A DNA stretch of 64,000 nucleotides, from the NCBI RefSeq assembly GCF_001601825.1, contig NZ_LUJK01000001.1, forward strand, positions 62,001 through 126,000, in the 5' to 3' direction. Each line of letters begins with the position of its first letter. The first letter of the stretch is position 1. The position numbers were made by a program, and so were the translations under genes. Under the pieces are notes generated by a model. The model searched no databases. It worked only from the letters and a program-made list of their open reading frames with translations, and was not told the DNA's origin. The stretch is from Limnobacter sp. CACIAM 66H1. Its GTDB lineage: Bacteria; Pseudomonadota; Gammaproteobacteria; Burkholderiales; Burkholderiaceae_B. Shown here one piece after another: positions 1 through 10,507 of the stretch.

Positions 1-326
1 TATTCCACCGCTTTGTCGCCCTGAATGCGCAACTCTGGTTGCTTGTCTTGTTGTGCCACAGCCTGCAGGCGAAGCTCCAGGTTTTCAAAGGTCAGTGTTT
101 CATCGTTCCACATCAGGCTGCCATCCCGTTGCACGGTGAGTGTAACCACGTCGGGTTTGACCTCTGTGGGTTGCTGGCTGGCCTGCGGCAAATCAACTTT
201 CACCGAATGCGTAATCACCGGCACGGTGATGATGAAAATAATCAGCAGCACCAACATCACGTCCACCAGCGGCGTCATGTTGATTTCACTCATTTCCTGC
301 TGATCGTCGTAAGAATTGAACGACAT
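1..326 (-). CDS. exbD: ExbD/TolR biopolymer transport protein (partial, runs off window start)
   Basis: Minus-strand reading frame ending at the window edge, start codon at 324-326, directly upstream-coupled to ExbB and TonB. Confidence 0.75.
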   Translation of the reverse strand, partial: MSFNSYDDQQEMSEINMTPLVDVMLVLLIIFIITVPVITHSVKVDLPQASQQPTEVKPDVVTLTVQRDGSLMWNDETLTFENLELRLQAVAQQDKQPELRIQGDKAVE

Positions 327-329
327 GGC

Positions 330-1049
330 TTACGCCTCCTTTTTCAAGGGCATGGTGCGTACGGCAGAGTCTTTTTGCATGGGGGACCCGGTCAGGAAGT
401 AGGCGTGCAACTGGCGCGCAAATCGGTTCAACTTGCTCAGCAAGCCTTTGTTGGCCCGGGTCAGTGCGTTGTAGCCCAGCACCGCTGGAATGGCCACGGC
501 AAGGCCGAATGCAGTCATGATCAGGGCCTCGCCCACCGGGCCTGCGACTTTGTCGATACTGGCCTGGCCTGAAACACCAATGCCCACCAGCGCATGGTAA
601 ATGCCCCACACCGTACCGAACAGGCCAACAAACGGGGCTGTAGAACCCACTGAAGCCAAAATGGACAGACCAGACTGCAGCTTTTCAGCGGCTTCATCCA
701 TGGCGCCGCGCAGCGCTTCGCTGAGCCAGTCGGCCAGGCTGATTTGCCCGTGCAGGTCGTCTTTGTTCGTGCTGTGATGGTTCACAGCCGCCTGGCCCTC
801 GATCGCCATGTGGTGAAACGGGTTGCCGGTGTCTTTGCCCAGCACCTGAAGACCTTCTGCGAAGCTGTGGGTGTGCCAGAACTTGTCGACTGCGCCAACA
901 TTTTTACGCAGGCGATACAGGCGAATGCTGCGGGTGATGATGACGTACCAGGACGCAATCGACATGATCAACAGCAGCAGTGCCACGCTTTTGATGACCC
1001 AGTCACCTTGGGCCCACATGGCGGCCATACCGTAAGGGTTGTTTTCCAT
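330..1049 (-). CDS. exbB: ExbB/MotA/TolQ proton channel family protein
   Basis: 239 aa with TM segments and the GTVWGIYHAL / GEALIMTAFGLAVAIPAVLGYN motifs typical of ExbB. Confidence 0.9.
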   Translation of the reverse strand: MENNPYGMAAMWAQGDWVIKSVALLLLIMSIASWYVIITRSIRLYRLRKNVGAVDKFWHTHSFAEGLQVLGKDTGNPFHHMAIEGQAAVNHHSTNKDDLHGQISLADWLSEALRGAMDEAAEKLQSGLSILASVGSTAPFVGLFGTVWGIYHALVGIGVSGQASIDKVAGPVGEALIMTAFGLAVAIPAVLGYNALTRANKGLLSKLNRFARQLHAYFLTGSPMQKDSAVRTMPLKKEA

Positions 1050-1079
1050 TTCAATAAACCTCGCTTAAATTCAATGTTC

Positions 1080-1793
1080 TCAGTTATTCAATACAAAAGA
1101 AACCGGTTGCACATACCAAAACGGAATTGGCTTGTCGCCTCGTTTCGCGGGCACGTACTTCCAGGTTTTCACAGCCTGAAGGGCTGCATTGTCCAGTCGC
1201 GGAAATCCGCTTGACCGGTTCAGCTTGATTTCACCCACACTACCGTCAGGGAGAATGTACACATCCAGCATCACCCGCCCTTGCTCGCCCAATCGGCGTG
1301 ACAGTGCCGGGTATTGCGGCGCCGGGTTGTTCAGGTGCGCGGCGTCCGTGCGTGGCGGCGTTACAGGTGCTGGCGCCTCGGGTGCTGGCGTGGCCTGTTG
1401 AACAGGCGCAGATGGCGGCGCAGGTGGAGTTGGGGCCGCTTGCTGTACCGGTTCCTGCGCCACTTCACGCACAGGCTCGGGCTTTGGTGTTGGCTTGGGC
1501 GTCGGTTTGGCCACAGGCTTTGGTGTGGGTACGGGTTTTGGTTCCGGCTTGGGCGGCGGCACTGGCTTGGGCGGTGGCGGGGCGGGTTCAGGTTCAGGCG
1601 CTACCAATACACCCACTACGCTGGGTGGCGTAACAACAGGCTCACTGACGCTGAGTTGTTGCGCGGCCCAAACCAAACCCAGCACGTGCAACAACACCAC
1701 ACCGGCGAAGGTGACGGCATTGCTGATTGTTTGAGTGTTGTTGCCCTGTAGAGCACTCATTGGAACGGACATGGTGTTCAACGTTGTGTTCAT
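1080..1793 (-). CDS. tonB: TonB energy transducer
   Basis: N-terminal TM, Pro/Lys-rich PKPEPKPVPTPKP spacer, C-terminal YPALSRRLGEQGRVMLDVYILPDG TonB domain. Confidence 0.92.
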   Translation of the reverse strand: MNTTLNTMSVPMSALQGNNTQTISNAVTFAGVVLLHVLGLVWAAQQLSVSEPVVTPPSVVGVLVAPEPEPAPPPPKPVPPPKPEPKPVPTPKPVAKPTPKPTPKPEPVREVAQEPVQQAAPTPPAPPSAPVQQATPAPEAPAPVTPPRTDAAHLNNPAPQYPALSRRLGEQGRVMLDVYILPDGSVGEIKLNRSSGFPRLDNAALQAVKTWKYVPAKRGDKPIPFWYVQPVSFVLNN

Positions 1794-1864
1794 TGAGTCA
1801 ATTGCTTCGATCTTGCTTGCTGACTATTCAATCAGCAAGCAATTTTCATGCACTCCAATTTGTG

Positions 1865-1881
1865 AATGAGAATTAATATCA
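1865..1881. promoter_or_regulatory. candidate Fur box upstream of tonB
   Basis: AATGAGAATTAATATCA resembles a Fur 19-mer; iron-gene context. Confidence 0.45.
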
Positions 1882-1906
1882 AAAAGAGTGTAGCAGATCT
1901 TGGCGA

Positions 1907-4132
1907 TTAGAATTCGACCGACAAGCTCACATTGACGGTTCTCGGCGTGCTGGTACCCACACGCACTGCACCGAATGAATCGGTGGTAGTGCCTGCTTGC
2001 GCGTAGTTGTATTCTTCATCGGTGATGTTTTTCAGATTCAATTGCACTTTCCAACCATCTGCCTTGTAATAGGCCAAGGCATCCAGTTGCGCCCAGCCAT
2101 CGTATTTGGCACGGTTCTCTGTAGACACAAACGAGCCAGTTTGAGCAAACACGCCAAGTCCCAGGCCCAATCCCTTGTACTGGCCACGTTGCACTTCATA
2201 AACGCCAAACAAATTACCAGAATGTTCAGGAATACCCGGCAGGACATTGCCTTCCTGACCCGCCAGTGAAGGGTCTACTGCAAGAAGTTGATTGTCCAGA
2301 TAGGCATAGCCAGCCACCACGCGGAAAGAGTCATTCACTTTGCCAATGGCTTGAATGTCGAAGCCCAGGGTTTGGGTTTCGCCCAGGTTGGTGGACCATT
2401 GTTCCCCTGCTGGCAAACCAGATGAGGCCGGGTCAGTGACCGCCACATCGGACTTGCGCAAATCAAAAATTGCAGCGGTGATGTCCAGTTGCTTGTTCAA
2501 CAACTGTTTTTTGATACCCAGTTCATACTGCTCAGTGCGTTCCGGGTCCAGCGGTGCACCGCCGATACCGTTGCCTGTTGCAGGGTTAAAGCCGGTGGCG
2601 GTAGTGGGGGTAAAACCTTTGGCCCAACTGCCGTAATACGACAAGGTGTCGGTAGCCTTGTACACCAGGCCAAGTCGGGGTGAAATGTCATCGCTGTCCA
2701 CACCGGCTTGGCGATCTTCAAATTGGGTGCTGCGCAAACCCGCCAGCACATTCCATTTTTCTCCGATTGAGATCAGGTCTTGAATCACAAGGCCTTGCTG
2801 GCGCGCGCTGCTTCCGCCTTGGGTAAACGGACCCACCACCACTCCGCCGGGAGGAATGCCGCTGTATTGCCCGGTATTGACGTTGTATGTGATTTGGGTG
2901 CCCGACGCAGAAATCGTGTTGTTCACAATGCGTTCATAGTCACCTTGTAACAGGAACTTGTGACCGATGTTTTGCCCAAACAATGTGCCGCCATCGAGTT
3001 GCCACTGATACTTCAGCACCATGCTGTCGCTTTCGCCTTGGCCACCCTGTTGCGAGGCACGAATGGCCACATCGCCATTGTCTGCAACCACTTGCATATT
3101 GGGGCCAAGTGCTCTCGGGCTGGAGTCAAACAGGGTTTTGTCGACGCGGGTGCGTGAATAGTTGGCAGTGACCGACGAGCCATTGTCAAAGAAGTGTTCG
3201 GCCAGCAAGGCGAATCGATTGTAGTCGCTTTCGGTGTTTTCGTTCCAGCCGGGAATGCCGTAGAACTGGGTGCCGTTCAGGCGACCGCTGTAGGAATAGC
3301 CGGTGGCATTGTTGCCATCGAGCACCTGACCACGGTCTTGGGTGTAGGTGTCGGTGATGTATTCGTATTGCGCAGTGACCAGTGTTTGAGGACTCAGCTT
3401 CCAGGTCAACGAGGGCGCCACGAGCTGACGATCCCGGAAGGTGAAGTCACGGTGACTACCACTGTCCTCAGACGACAGAATCAATCGGTATGCAAACGTA
3501 TCGCTCAGCGGTCCGGTGAAATCAGCTTCGACGCGATAATAGTCGTCGCTGCCGGCAATCACCTCGGCCGCCCTGTACTCGGTGAACTTTGGTTTTTTGG
3601 TGACATAGTTGATGACACCGCCTGGTTCGCCCTGACCATACAAAATTGACGCAGGGCCTTTCAAAATGTCGTAGCGCTCAATATTGGCGGTTTCAGTGGT
3701 GGCAATGTTGGTGGCATTGAACACGTTGTTGATGCGTGCACCGTCTTTGTAAAGCGACTGGGATGCATCGAAACCCCGAATCGAGAATTTTTCCTCGCCA
3801 CCATTGCCCTGTTTGAATTTGGTGACACCAGCCACGTTGCGCAATGCATCTTCAACGTTGTTAACTTGCTGGTCTTCCAGAATGTCGATGGGAATGCTGA
3901 TGGTGGTCAGCGGTGTGCTCATCGGGTCCGCTTCGAAGCCCAAGGCTGTGTTGGTGGTCGGTTCTTTGTAAACCCGCTCAAACCCGGTGACCTGTACTTC
4001 TTGAAGTGTAGCCGCCTCATTTTGTTGAGTACTTTGTGACCATGCAGCCGGGTGACAACCTACAGCTGCGCCAATCGCCACGGCCAGCGCGCGTTTTTTC
4101 ATGACAGCAAACCTTTGAAATAAAAGATGCAC
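1907..4132 (-). CDS. TonB-dependent siderophore receptor
   Basis: 741 aa, plug (ISIPIDILEDQQVNNVEDALRNVAGVTKFKQGNGGEEKFSIRGFD) and C-terminal beta-barrel ending SLSVEF. Confidence 0.9.
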   Translation of the reverse strand: MHLLFQRFAVMKKRALAVAIGAAVGCHPAAWSQSTQQNEAATLQEVQVTGFERVYKEPTTNTALGFEADPMSTPLTTISIPIDILEDQQVNNVEDALRNVAGVTKFKQGNGGEEKFSIRGFDASQSLYKDGARINNVFNATNIATTETANIERYDILKGPASILYGQGEPGGVINYVTKKPKFTEYRAAEVIAGSDDYYRVEADFTGPLSDTFAYRLILSSEDSGSHRDFTFRDRQLVAPSLTWKLSPQTLVTAQYEYITDTYTQDRGQVLDGNNATGYSYSGRLNGTQFYGIPGWNENTESDYNRFALLAEHFFDNGSSVTANYSRTRVDKTLFDSSPRALGPNMQVVADNGDVAIRASQQGGQGESDSMVLKYQWQLDGGTLFGQNIGHKFLLQGDYERIVNNTISASGTQITYNVNTGQYSGIPPGGVVVGPFTQGGSSARQQGLVIQDLISIGEKWNVLAGLRSTQFEDRQAGVDSDDISPRLGLVYKATDTLSYYGSWAKGFTPTTATGFNPATGNGIGGAPLDPERTEQYELGIKKQLLNKQLDITAAIFDLRKSDVAVTDPASSGLPAGEQWSTNLGETQTLGFDIQAIGKVNDSFRVVAGYAYLDNQLLAVDPSLAGQEGNVLPGIPEHSGNLFGVYEVQRGQYKGLGLGLGVFAQTGSFVSTENRAKYDGWAQLDALAYYKADGWKVQLNLKNITDEEYNYAQAGTTTDSFGAVRVGTSTPRTVNVSLSVEF

Positions 4133-4268
4133 TGGCTTGCGGCGGCTGGCTGGTGCGGGAGGGTCTTTCTGAGCGAGGAAGGCCTACCGGTGAGGATGCC
4201 AACTGTTGCGAAGAAGGAGATTGATCGGTAGGCCCACGGCAATCTCACTCGGAAAGATAGAAACGAGA

Positions 4269-4289
4269 AGTGTTCTCATTATTATTTGG
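4269..4289. promoter_or_regulatory. candidate Fur box
   Basis: AGTGTTCTCATTATTATTTGG between the receptor and bfr. Confidence 0.45.
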
Positions 4290-4388
4290 CTTTTCGATTT
4301 TGGCAAGTACTTTTTTAAGAAGCGCACCAGAAAAGGGTTTCGGCCCCCTTGGCCCGCGTTGTACACTGTGGATTGAGTTGATTTTTGA

Positions 4389-4883
4389 ATGCAAGGGAGA
4401 AGAACAATGAAAGGTTCAAGCAAGGTGATTGCGGCACTGAATGCGCAATTGAAGAATGAATTGACTGCGATTAACCAGTATTTCCTGCATTCGCGCATTT
4501 TCGGCAATTGGGGCCTGGATGTATTGAAGAAGAAAGAATATGAGGAATCCATCGGTGAAATGAAGCACGCTGATTTGCTGATTGAACGCGTGCTGATGCT
4601 GGATGGTCTGCCCAATCTGCAAGACCTGGGCAAGTTGATGATTGGCGAAAATACACGCGAGATTCTGGAAAGCGACCTGAAAATGGAAAGCGCAGCCCAA
4701 GTGACGATTAAGGATGGCATCAAGGCGTCGGAAGACGAGCGCGATTATGTTTCTCGCGACATTCTGAAAGAAATTCTGGAAGACACCGAAGAACACATCG
4801 ATTGGCTGGAAACCCAGCTGAGCCTGATTGACAGGGTGGGTTTGCAGAATTATGAGCAATCCATGATGGGTGTTTCAGAGTAA
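4389..4883 (+). CDS. bfr: bacterioferritin
   Basis: 164 aa starting MKGSSKVIAALNAQLKNELTAINQYFLHSRIFGNWGL after the first in-frame residues; typical Bfr four-helix residues (ATG likely at 4407). Confidence 0.93.
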   Translation: MQGRRTMKGSSKVIAALNAQLKNELTAINQYFLHSRIFGNWGLDVLKKKEYEESIGEMKHADLLIERVLMLDGLPNLQDLGKLMIGENTREILESDLKMESAAQVTIKDGIKASEDERDYVSRDILKEILEDTEEHIDWLETQLSLIDRVGLQNYEQSMMGVSE

Positions 4884-4930
4884 ATTTTCCAACGATTTTC
4901 GAATTGTGTTGAAAAAATGCTTGATTGTAG

Positions 4931-4952
4931 TAATGCGAATCATTATTATTAC
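4931..4952. promoter_or_regulatory. candidate Fur box upstream of bfd
   Basis: TAATGCGAATCATTATTATTAC. Confidence 0.55.
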
Positions 4953-4982
4953 TTTCAAGTTCAACGCAATTTGAGGTCACCC

Positions 4983-5183
4983 GTGATCGTCTGCATTTGT
5001 GCCAACGTTAGCGACCGTACCATTTCTGAAGCCGTGCGCAGCGGTTGTGGTTCAGTAGACGACATCACCATGAAAACAGGTGCATGTTCGGGCTGCGGCC
5101 AGTGTCGCATGCACTGTCAAAGTGAAATCGACGCGCACAACACGCTGATTCAAGTCAGCGAAATGAGCCAGCAAGCGGTTTGA
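4983..5183 (+). CDS. bfd: bacterioferritin-associated ferredoxin
   Basis: MIVCICANVSDRTI...GACSGCGQC with CxC...CxxC 2Fe-2S ligands; GTG start. Confidence 0.85.
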   Translation: MIVCICANVSDRTISEAVRSGCGSVDDITMKTGACSGCGQCRMHCQSEIDAHNTLIQVSEMSQQAV

Positions 5184-5218
5184 TTTTCCAGCTCAATCGC
5201 TTGCCTTTATTTCCCGCC

Positions 5219-6025
5219 TTAGCTTCCAAATTTCAAAATTCTCGCGGCTGCCCTGGCATGGCTGGGTTCACCCAAGGCTTGTTCGGGGCTTGAATTCCCT
5301 GATTCTGTAAATCGTCTTTTCGCGGCTTGCCGCGGCAACACAGTGCCTGCTTCGTTGCGAAACTGGTCGAAATAATCCAGCCACGGTTGAACCTTTGAAT
5401 TCGCTTGGGTTTGGCCTCCACATTGTTCTACGAATTCCTGATCGGTACGCCTGGCTTTGTAATCCGCCAGGCAATCAGCAAGCATTCCCGCCTGCAAGCC
5501 GTCAATGAAACGCGGGTTGATTTGGTATTTTAAAAAACCCGGCGTATTGGAGTGCACGATGTCTATTTTCAGGTCGGGTGCATTCTCGCGTGTCATGTGC
5601 AACACATGGGCGAAATTTGCGTCGCGTTTCAAATTCAGTTTGCCCAGTGTTTCTGGATTGGCCAGTTCTACTCGGCGAATTGCAGTGTCATTGACAACGA
5701 CATCAAGATCATGGGGAAGTGGCAGTTTGCATGTGGCGTTGGGGTGTTCCAGTGCATGAAGGTGCATGCAAGTGCTGCCCACCACGGTGTAGTTATTGCG
5801 CCCGCCTAGCAGGGTGTCGAGGGCATGAACCAGTTTACTCGCGTTGACGCCGGGGAGTGCATTTTCGAGGGTGGCTGTAACCCGTGTGGACACTGCTAGA
5901 TTTTGAGATCGATCAGGTGAATGACAGAGCGAACAGGATGTAAGGGGCGATAAGGATGATGCTTCCATGTTGTGATTGAGCGCAGTTGAATTGCTTGTGT
6001 GACTTTGGCGGGTGTGAGGGTTCAA
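5219..6025 (-). CDS. putative nucleotidyltransferase-fold protein
   Basis: YTVVGSTCMHLHAL...LPHDLDVVV...DLKIDIVHS resembles the G[GS]...DxD...D nucleotidyltransferase motif. Confidence 0.45.
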   Translation of the reverse strand: MNPHTRQSHTSNSTALNHNMEASSLSPLTSCSLCHSPDRSQNLAVSTRVTATLENALPGVNASKLVHALDTLLGGRNNYTVVGSTCMHLHALEHPNATCKLPLPHDLDVVVNDTAIRRVELANPETLGKLNLKRDANFAHVLHMTRENAPDLKIDIVHSNTPGFLKYQINPRFIDGLQAGMLADCLADYKARRTDQEFVEQCGGQTQANSKVQPWLDYFDQFRNEAGTVLPRQAAKRRFTESGNSSPEQALGEPSHARAAARILKFGS

Positions 6026-6111
6026 TAATTAATACATTTTGACGATAGATTTATTTTTTCATTTCAAAATAAATAATAATAGAAACAATTATCAATAAAT
6101 AAAAAATAATC

Positions 6112-8190
6112 ATGTCAAATTTTTGTCGCAGCACCTGTTCCAACCATCTCAAACGGATTCCGATTGACTTTTTCGCGAGTGCGGTCACTCTTGCCTGCCT
6201 CTCCTTTAGCGGAGCTTCAATTGCACAGAACCTCGCCCCAGTCACGGTGCAATCGGATTGGTTAGGCCCACCCACTGAAGAAAGTGTGAAAACCTACACG
6301 GGTGCGCGCACAGTGCTTGAGAAAGAAGACCTTGAAGAGCGTGGTGCATTGAACCTGGAAGATGCCTTGCGCCGAGTGCCTGGCGTTCAAGTGCTGGATG
6401 AAACCGGCACCGGGATTTTGCCCAATATCGGTGTACGTGGCTTGAATCCTTTGCGCAGTGAACGTTTACAAATTCTGGTGGATGGTTACCCAATTGCAAT
6501 TGGACCTTACACCAATGTGGGTTTATCACTTTTCCCGGTTACATTGCCCAGTCTTGAGGCTGTGGATTTGGTGCGTGGCGGTGCAGCCGTTCATTACGGC
6601 CCGAACAATGTGGGTGGTGTATTGAACCTGGTAACCAAGCCTATTCCCGCCAAAACCAGTCAAACATTCCGCGAGCGTCTTCAAATTTCCGAAGAAACCG
6701 GCAATATGCTGACCGACACCTACTACCGCATTGGTGGTTTTGTGCGTGAAGACCTCGGCTTGCAATTTCAGGCCAACATTGTGGATGGCAAGGGGCAGCG
6801 TGATCGTTCAGACACCGAAGTACGCAACTTCATTGTGGATGGTGAGTACTACCTGAATTCCAACAACGATTTCAAGGCGCAGTTGCAGTATTACGAGGTA
6901 AAGGCCGAGCTGCCGGGTGCTCTAAGCCCTGCCGCTTATGATCAAAACCCCAACCAGTCGCAAAAACCCTTTGATGCGTATGATGCAGATATGTGGCGGG
7001 CCACTTTCACCTGGAATCATTCTTTCTCAGACGATTTCAAACTGACATGGCGCAATTTTGCCCACCAAGCCAACCGCACGTTCTTCTTTAGTCAGTCAGC
7101 CACTTTCTCGGATGACCCTGCACAAACGCCCGCGTTTGTTCTCGATTCCCCACGTGTATTCAGCGTACATGGCACAGAGCCTCGCTTTACCAAGCAGATC
7201 GACAACCACACCCTGATCGCTGGTGCACGTTTTGTGGAAGAAGATGTGCGTTTCGACGTAAGCCGCACAACGCTTGCAACAGGTGCAGTGAACCCTTTCC
7301 GCCGCTGGGACTTCAGCACCAAGGCGATGGCGTATTACGTCAGCGACACGATTGCCTTGATGGACGATCGCCTGAAAGTAACACCGGGTATTCGCTATGA
7401 GGACGTGGAAACCAACTACAGGGATTTGAACACGGGCGCACAGTTTCAGAACAACCCGGATGAATGGTTGCCCGGCTTGACTGTGGGTTATCAGGCCACG
7501 AAAGATGTGTTTGTATTTGCCAATGCGCAGCGCTCTTTGGTGCCGGTGCAAACTGCGCAGGTTACCCGCGGTGGTGATGTGGGCAATGAAACCGCTGAAA
7601 ACTATGAAATTGGTTCACGCTGGCAAATTAACCCACATGCCAATATCGCGGCAACCTTGTTCCGAGTGGATTACAAAGACCAAATCGTCTTCGACACGGG
7701 CGCGTTCCGCAACCTGGGTGAAACACGCCAGGAAGGTGTTGAACTGGAAGGTCGCTGGAACCTTGACAGTCAAACTGAACTCGGCATGAGCTACACCTAT
7801 CTGGATACGGAACAACTATCGGGCGCGGATCAAGGCAAGAAACTTCGCAATGCGCCAACTCACCACATTGGTGTTGACGCTGTACACAAGTTTGGCAAGT
7901 GGACTGCCAATGCGAATGCCTTGTATGTTTCTGAAAGTTTCAGTGATTCAGCGAACACACAGGCTGAAACTGCCAACGGCAGCGCCGGCGAGTTGCCTGC
8001 CTACACCCTGGTGAACATGCGAGTGGGTCGTGATTTTCCGATTGGTCAGGGCAAAAACATGAACCTTGGTTTTGGCATCAACAACCTGTTTGATGAGCAA
8101 TACTTCTTCCGTGGTGTGGATGTGAGTACCATCGGCCGGGTGCCTGCACCTGGACGTATGTTGCTGGTTGAAATGCAAGTTGATTTTTAA
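6112..8190 (+). CDS. TonB-dependent receptor (FecA-like)
   Basis: 692 aa; plug RTVLEKEDLEERGALNLEDALRRVPGVQVLDETGTGILPNIGVRGL; terminal Phe. Confidence 0.9.
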   Translation: MSNFCRSTCSNHLKRIPIDFFASAVTLACLSFSGASIAQNLAPVTVQSDWLGPPTEESVKTYTGARTVLEKEDLEERGALNLEDALRRVPGVQVLDETGTGILPNIGVRGLNPLRSERLQILVDGYPIAIGPYTNVGLSLFPVTLPSLEAVDLVRGGAAVHYGPNNVGGVLNLVTKPIPAKTSQTFRERLQISEETGNMLTDTYYRIGGFVREDLGLQFQANIVDGKGQRDRSDTEVRNFIVDGEYYLNSNNDFKAQLQYYEVKAELPGALSPAAYDQNPNQSQKPFDAYDADMWRATFTWNHSFSDDFKLTWRNFAHQANRTFFFSQSATFSDDPAQTPAFVLDSPRVFSVHGTEPRFTKQIDNHTLIAGARFVEEDVRFDVSRTTLATGAVNPFRRWDFSTKAMAYYVSDTIALMDDRLKVTPGIRYEDVETNYRDLNTGAQFQNNPDEWLPGLTVGYQATKDVFVFANAQRSLVPVQTAQVTRGGDVGNETAENYEIGSRWQINPHANIAATLFRVDYKDQIVFDTGAFRNLGETRQEGVELEGRWNLDSQTELGMSYTYLDTEQLSGADQGKKLRNAPTHHIGVDAVHKFGKWTANANALYVSESFSDSANTQAETANGSAGELPAYTLVNMRVGRDFPIGQGKNMNLGFGINNLFDEQYFFRGVDVSTIGRVPAPGRMLLVEMQVDF

Positions 8191-8210
8191 TCGACGAACA
8201 CCATGGTGAA

Positions 8211-8248
8211 AAGCGGGTGGTGAAGGAATTCATCACCCGCTTTTTTTA
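8211..8248. terminator. rho-independent, bidirectional terminator
   Basis: AAGCGGGTGGTGAAGGAATTCATCACCCGCTTTTTTT hairpin between convergent genes. Confidence 0.8.
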
Positions 8249-10160
8249 TTGTTTGCCGCGTTGCTTGTCCACTTCAATTGAGGCAACGCCGCTGGCATTG
8301 TTGCCCCAGCTTCGCCGAATGTAAGTGACCACTGCTGCAATGTCGTTGTTGCTCAGTTCTACACGATAAGGTGGCATGCCATGTGGGTAGGGGGCACCTT
8401 GTGTACTGGGTGAAAAACCGCCATTAAGCACCATTCGTATTGCGTTGACCGGGTTGGGGGCAATCACATTCACATTGCCAGCCAATGCCGGGAACTGATT
8501 CGCTTTGCCTTCGCCCTGTTTGCCATGACATTCTGCGCAGGTGTTGGTGTAAATGTTTGCGCCGCGCACCATCAGGGGTTGCAAGGTACGCTGGCCGAGA
8601 CCGGTTGATTCTTTTTCTGAAGGGGCTTGCGCAGGCAGGCTTTTCAGGTAAACCGCCATGGCTTTGGTGTCGGCAGTCGAGGCAAATTGCAGGCTGTGCG
8701 CAATCACCTCGCTCATTGGGCCATAAGTCGCTGCGTGGCGGTTCATGCCGGTTTGCAAATATTGGGCAATGTCGTCTTCAGTCCATTTTCCCAGCCCGTG
8801 CAGGGGGTGATTATTCAAGGCCGGTGCAAACCAGTTCAGTACTGGAATTGTGGCGCCGCTTAAGTTCAATTTGTCTTTCAGTCCACCCAAGGTATTGCGT
8901 GGTGTGTGGCACGCAGCACAATGGCCCAGGCCGTTGACCAAGTAGGCTCCGCGGTTCCACTGCGCAGTTTGCGTTGTATCGGGTTTGTACTCGCCTTCGG
9001 TGAAATACAAAGCCCGCCAAACTGCCAGCAGTGGGCGTTGATTGAAAGGAAATTGCAACTCAGGCTGCGGTGTTTTTTGGGCAATGGCGGGCAGGCGTTT
9101 TAGATAGGCGAACAAGTCATCCACCTCTGCACGGCTCATTTTGGTGTAGTCGGTGTAGGGAAATGCAGGGTATAGATAATCCCCGTTCTTTGAGATGCCA
9201 CTGTGCATGGCCTTGTAAAAATCGTCGGCAGTCCACTTGCCCAGTCCGTGTTCGGCGTTCGGTGTCAGGTTGGTGCTGTAAATTTTTCCGAAGGGTGTTT
9301 CGATTGCACGCCCGCCGGCATAGGGTTTTTTTGGGGTCGACGGTGTGGCAAGCGGCGCAATTGCCCAGGCGTGCCAAATATGCGCCACGTTTCTCTTGTT
9401 CGGACAACACATTCAACGCAATCGGCTCGGGCGAGACATTGTTGCTGCCCGGCACTGCTGTGGTGGTGTGTGTGCCGCACTTCAGCGGAAATTGAATGCT
9501 ATTGCTGGGTGCTGCCTTGGGGTTTTCGGGCACGGGCTGTGCTGCAAGGTATGCAGTGGCTGTATTCAATTGCTCAGGGCTGAGAGCTTTCACCAGCGCA
9601 TGCATGCAATCTGGGTCGGCGGCCTGGCGCTGACCGTTGCGCCATTTGCCAAGTTGCGCGTTCAGGTAATCGCGCGGTAAACCCAGCAACCCGGGTGTGT
9701 AGGGTTCAACACCAGTCAATGCTTGCCCGTGGCAGGCTGCGCATGCAGGAATTTTTTTGGATGCAACGCCGTCGAAAACCAGGCGTTTGCCTTGCTCAAT
9801 TTCTGAAGCAGAGGCGGTGCTCTTTGCGGGCGCAGGGTAGGGTGGATTTTGCGCAGCAAAGTACCTCGCCATTTGCTGTAAATAATCATTCGACAGATGT
9901 TGCACAATGCCATTCATGGCAGCGTGTTGACGGCTTCCCTCCCGAAAGGCAATCAGCTGGTTGTACAGATAACCTTCCGGTTTGCCCGCAATACGTGGGT
10001 AGTACCCTTCTGCACTGGCACGTCCTTCAGCGCCATGGCAAGCCACACAGGCTTGAACGCGATTGGCCATGTCGGCTGGGAGGGGTGGTGTACTGCTTTG
10101 TGCGTTCGCTGTAAGCGTGCACAACAGCATGAGGGCGGAGGTGACAACACGGGTGATCAT
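8246..10160 (-). pseudogene. multiheme cytochrome c, interrupted by an apparent frameshift near 9325-9331
   Basis: ORFs 9117-10160 and 8246-9412 together carry five CxxCH motifs; the frame switches at an A7 (minus strand) homopolymer and the downstream frame resumes PYAGGRAIETPFGKIYSTNLTPN. Confidence 0.7.
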
Positions 10161-10216
10161 GACAACTGCTCATATTGAATGTGAAGCAATTATACACCCA
10201 CAATACAAGTGAGCGT

Positions 10217-10507
10217 TTATCTCGATGGGGCAAGCACCCAGGCCAAGACCACGGCCAGCATGGCCGCTGCCATGACCCAAAGCACAAGCCCGAAAGCAAG
10301 TCCCTCAATGGCAGCCAGTGCAGTTGCGCTGAGCAGCAACGCCACAATGCCGGTTGTGCGCCTTGCGCCAACAGACTTGAGGCCCACTGCATTGCAACGC
10401 CCGGCCCAGCGGTGATGATGGCAATGTGCCTGCTGTGAAAGCGCGATCAATAGCAACCCAAAAAAAAGCAGCGAAAAAGCCAGCGCAAGTTGTACCGTTA
10501 GTGGCAT
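10217..10507 (-). CDS. DUF3325-like small membrane protein
   Basis: 96 aa with three TM segments, next to PepSY protein in an iron island. Confidence 0.6.
   Translation of the reverse strand: MPLTVQLALAFSLLFFGLLLIALSQQAHCHHHRWAGRCNAVGLKSVGARRTTGIVALLLSATALAAIEGLAFGLVLWVMAAAMLAVVLAWVLAPSR

Noticed and set aside
1298-1751. Overlapping plus-strand ORFs with Trp/Arg/Gly repeats
   Set aside because: Reverse complement of the Pro/Lys-rich spacer of TonB
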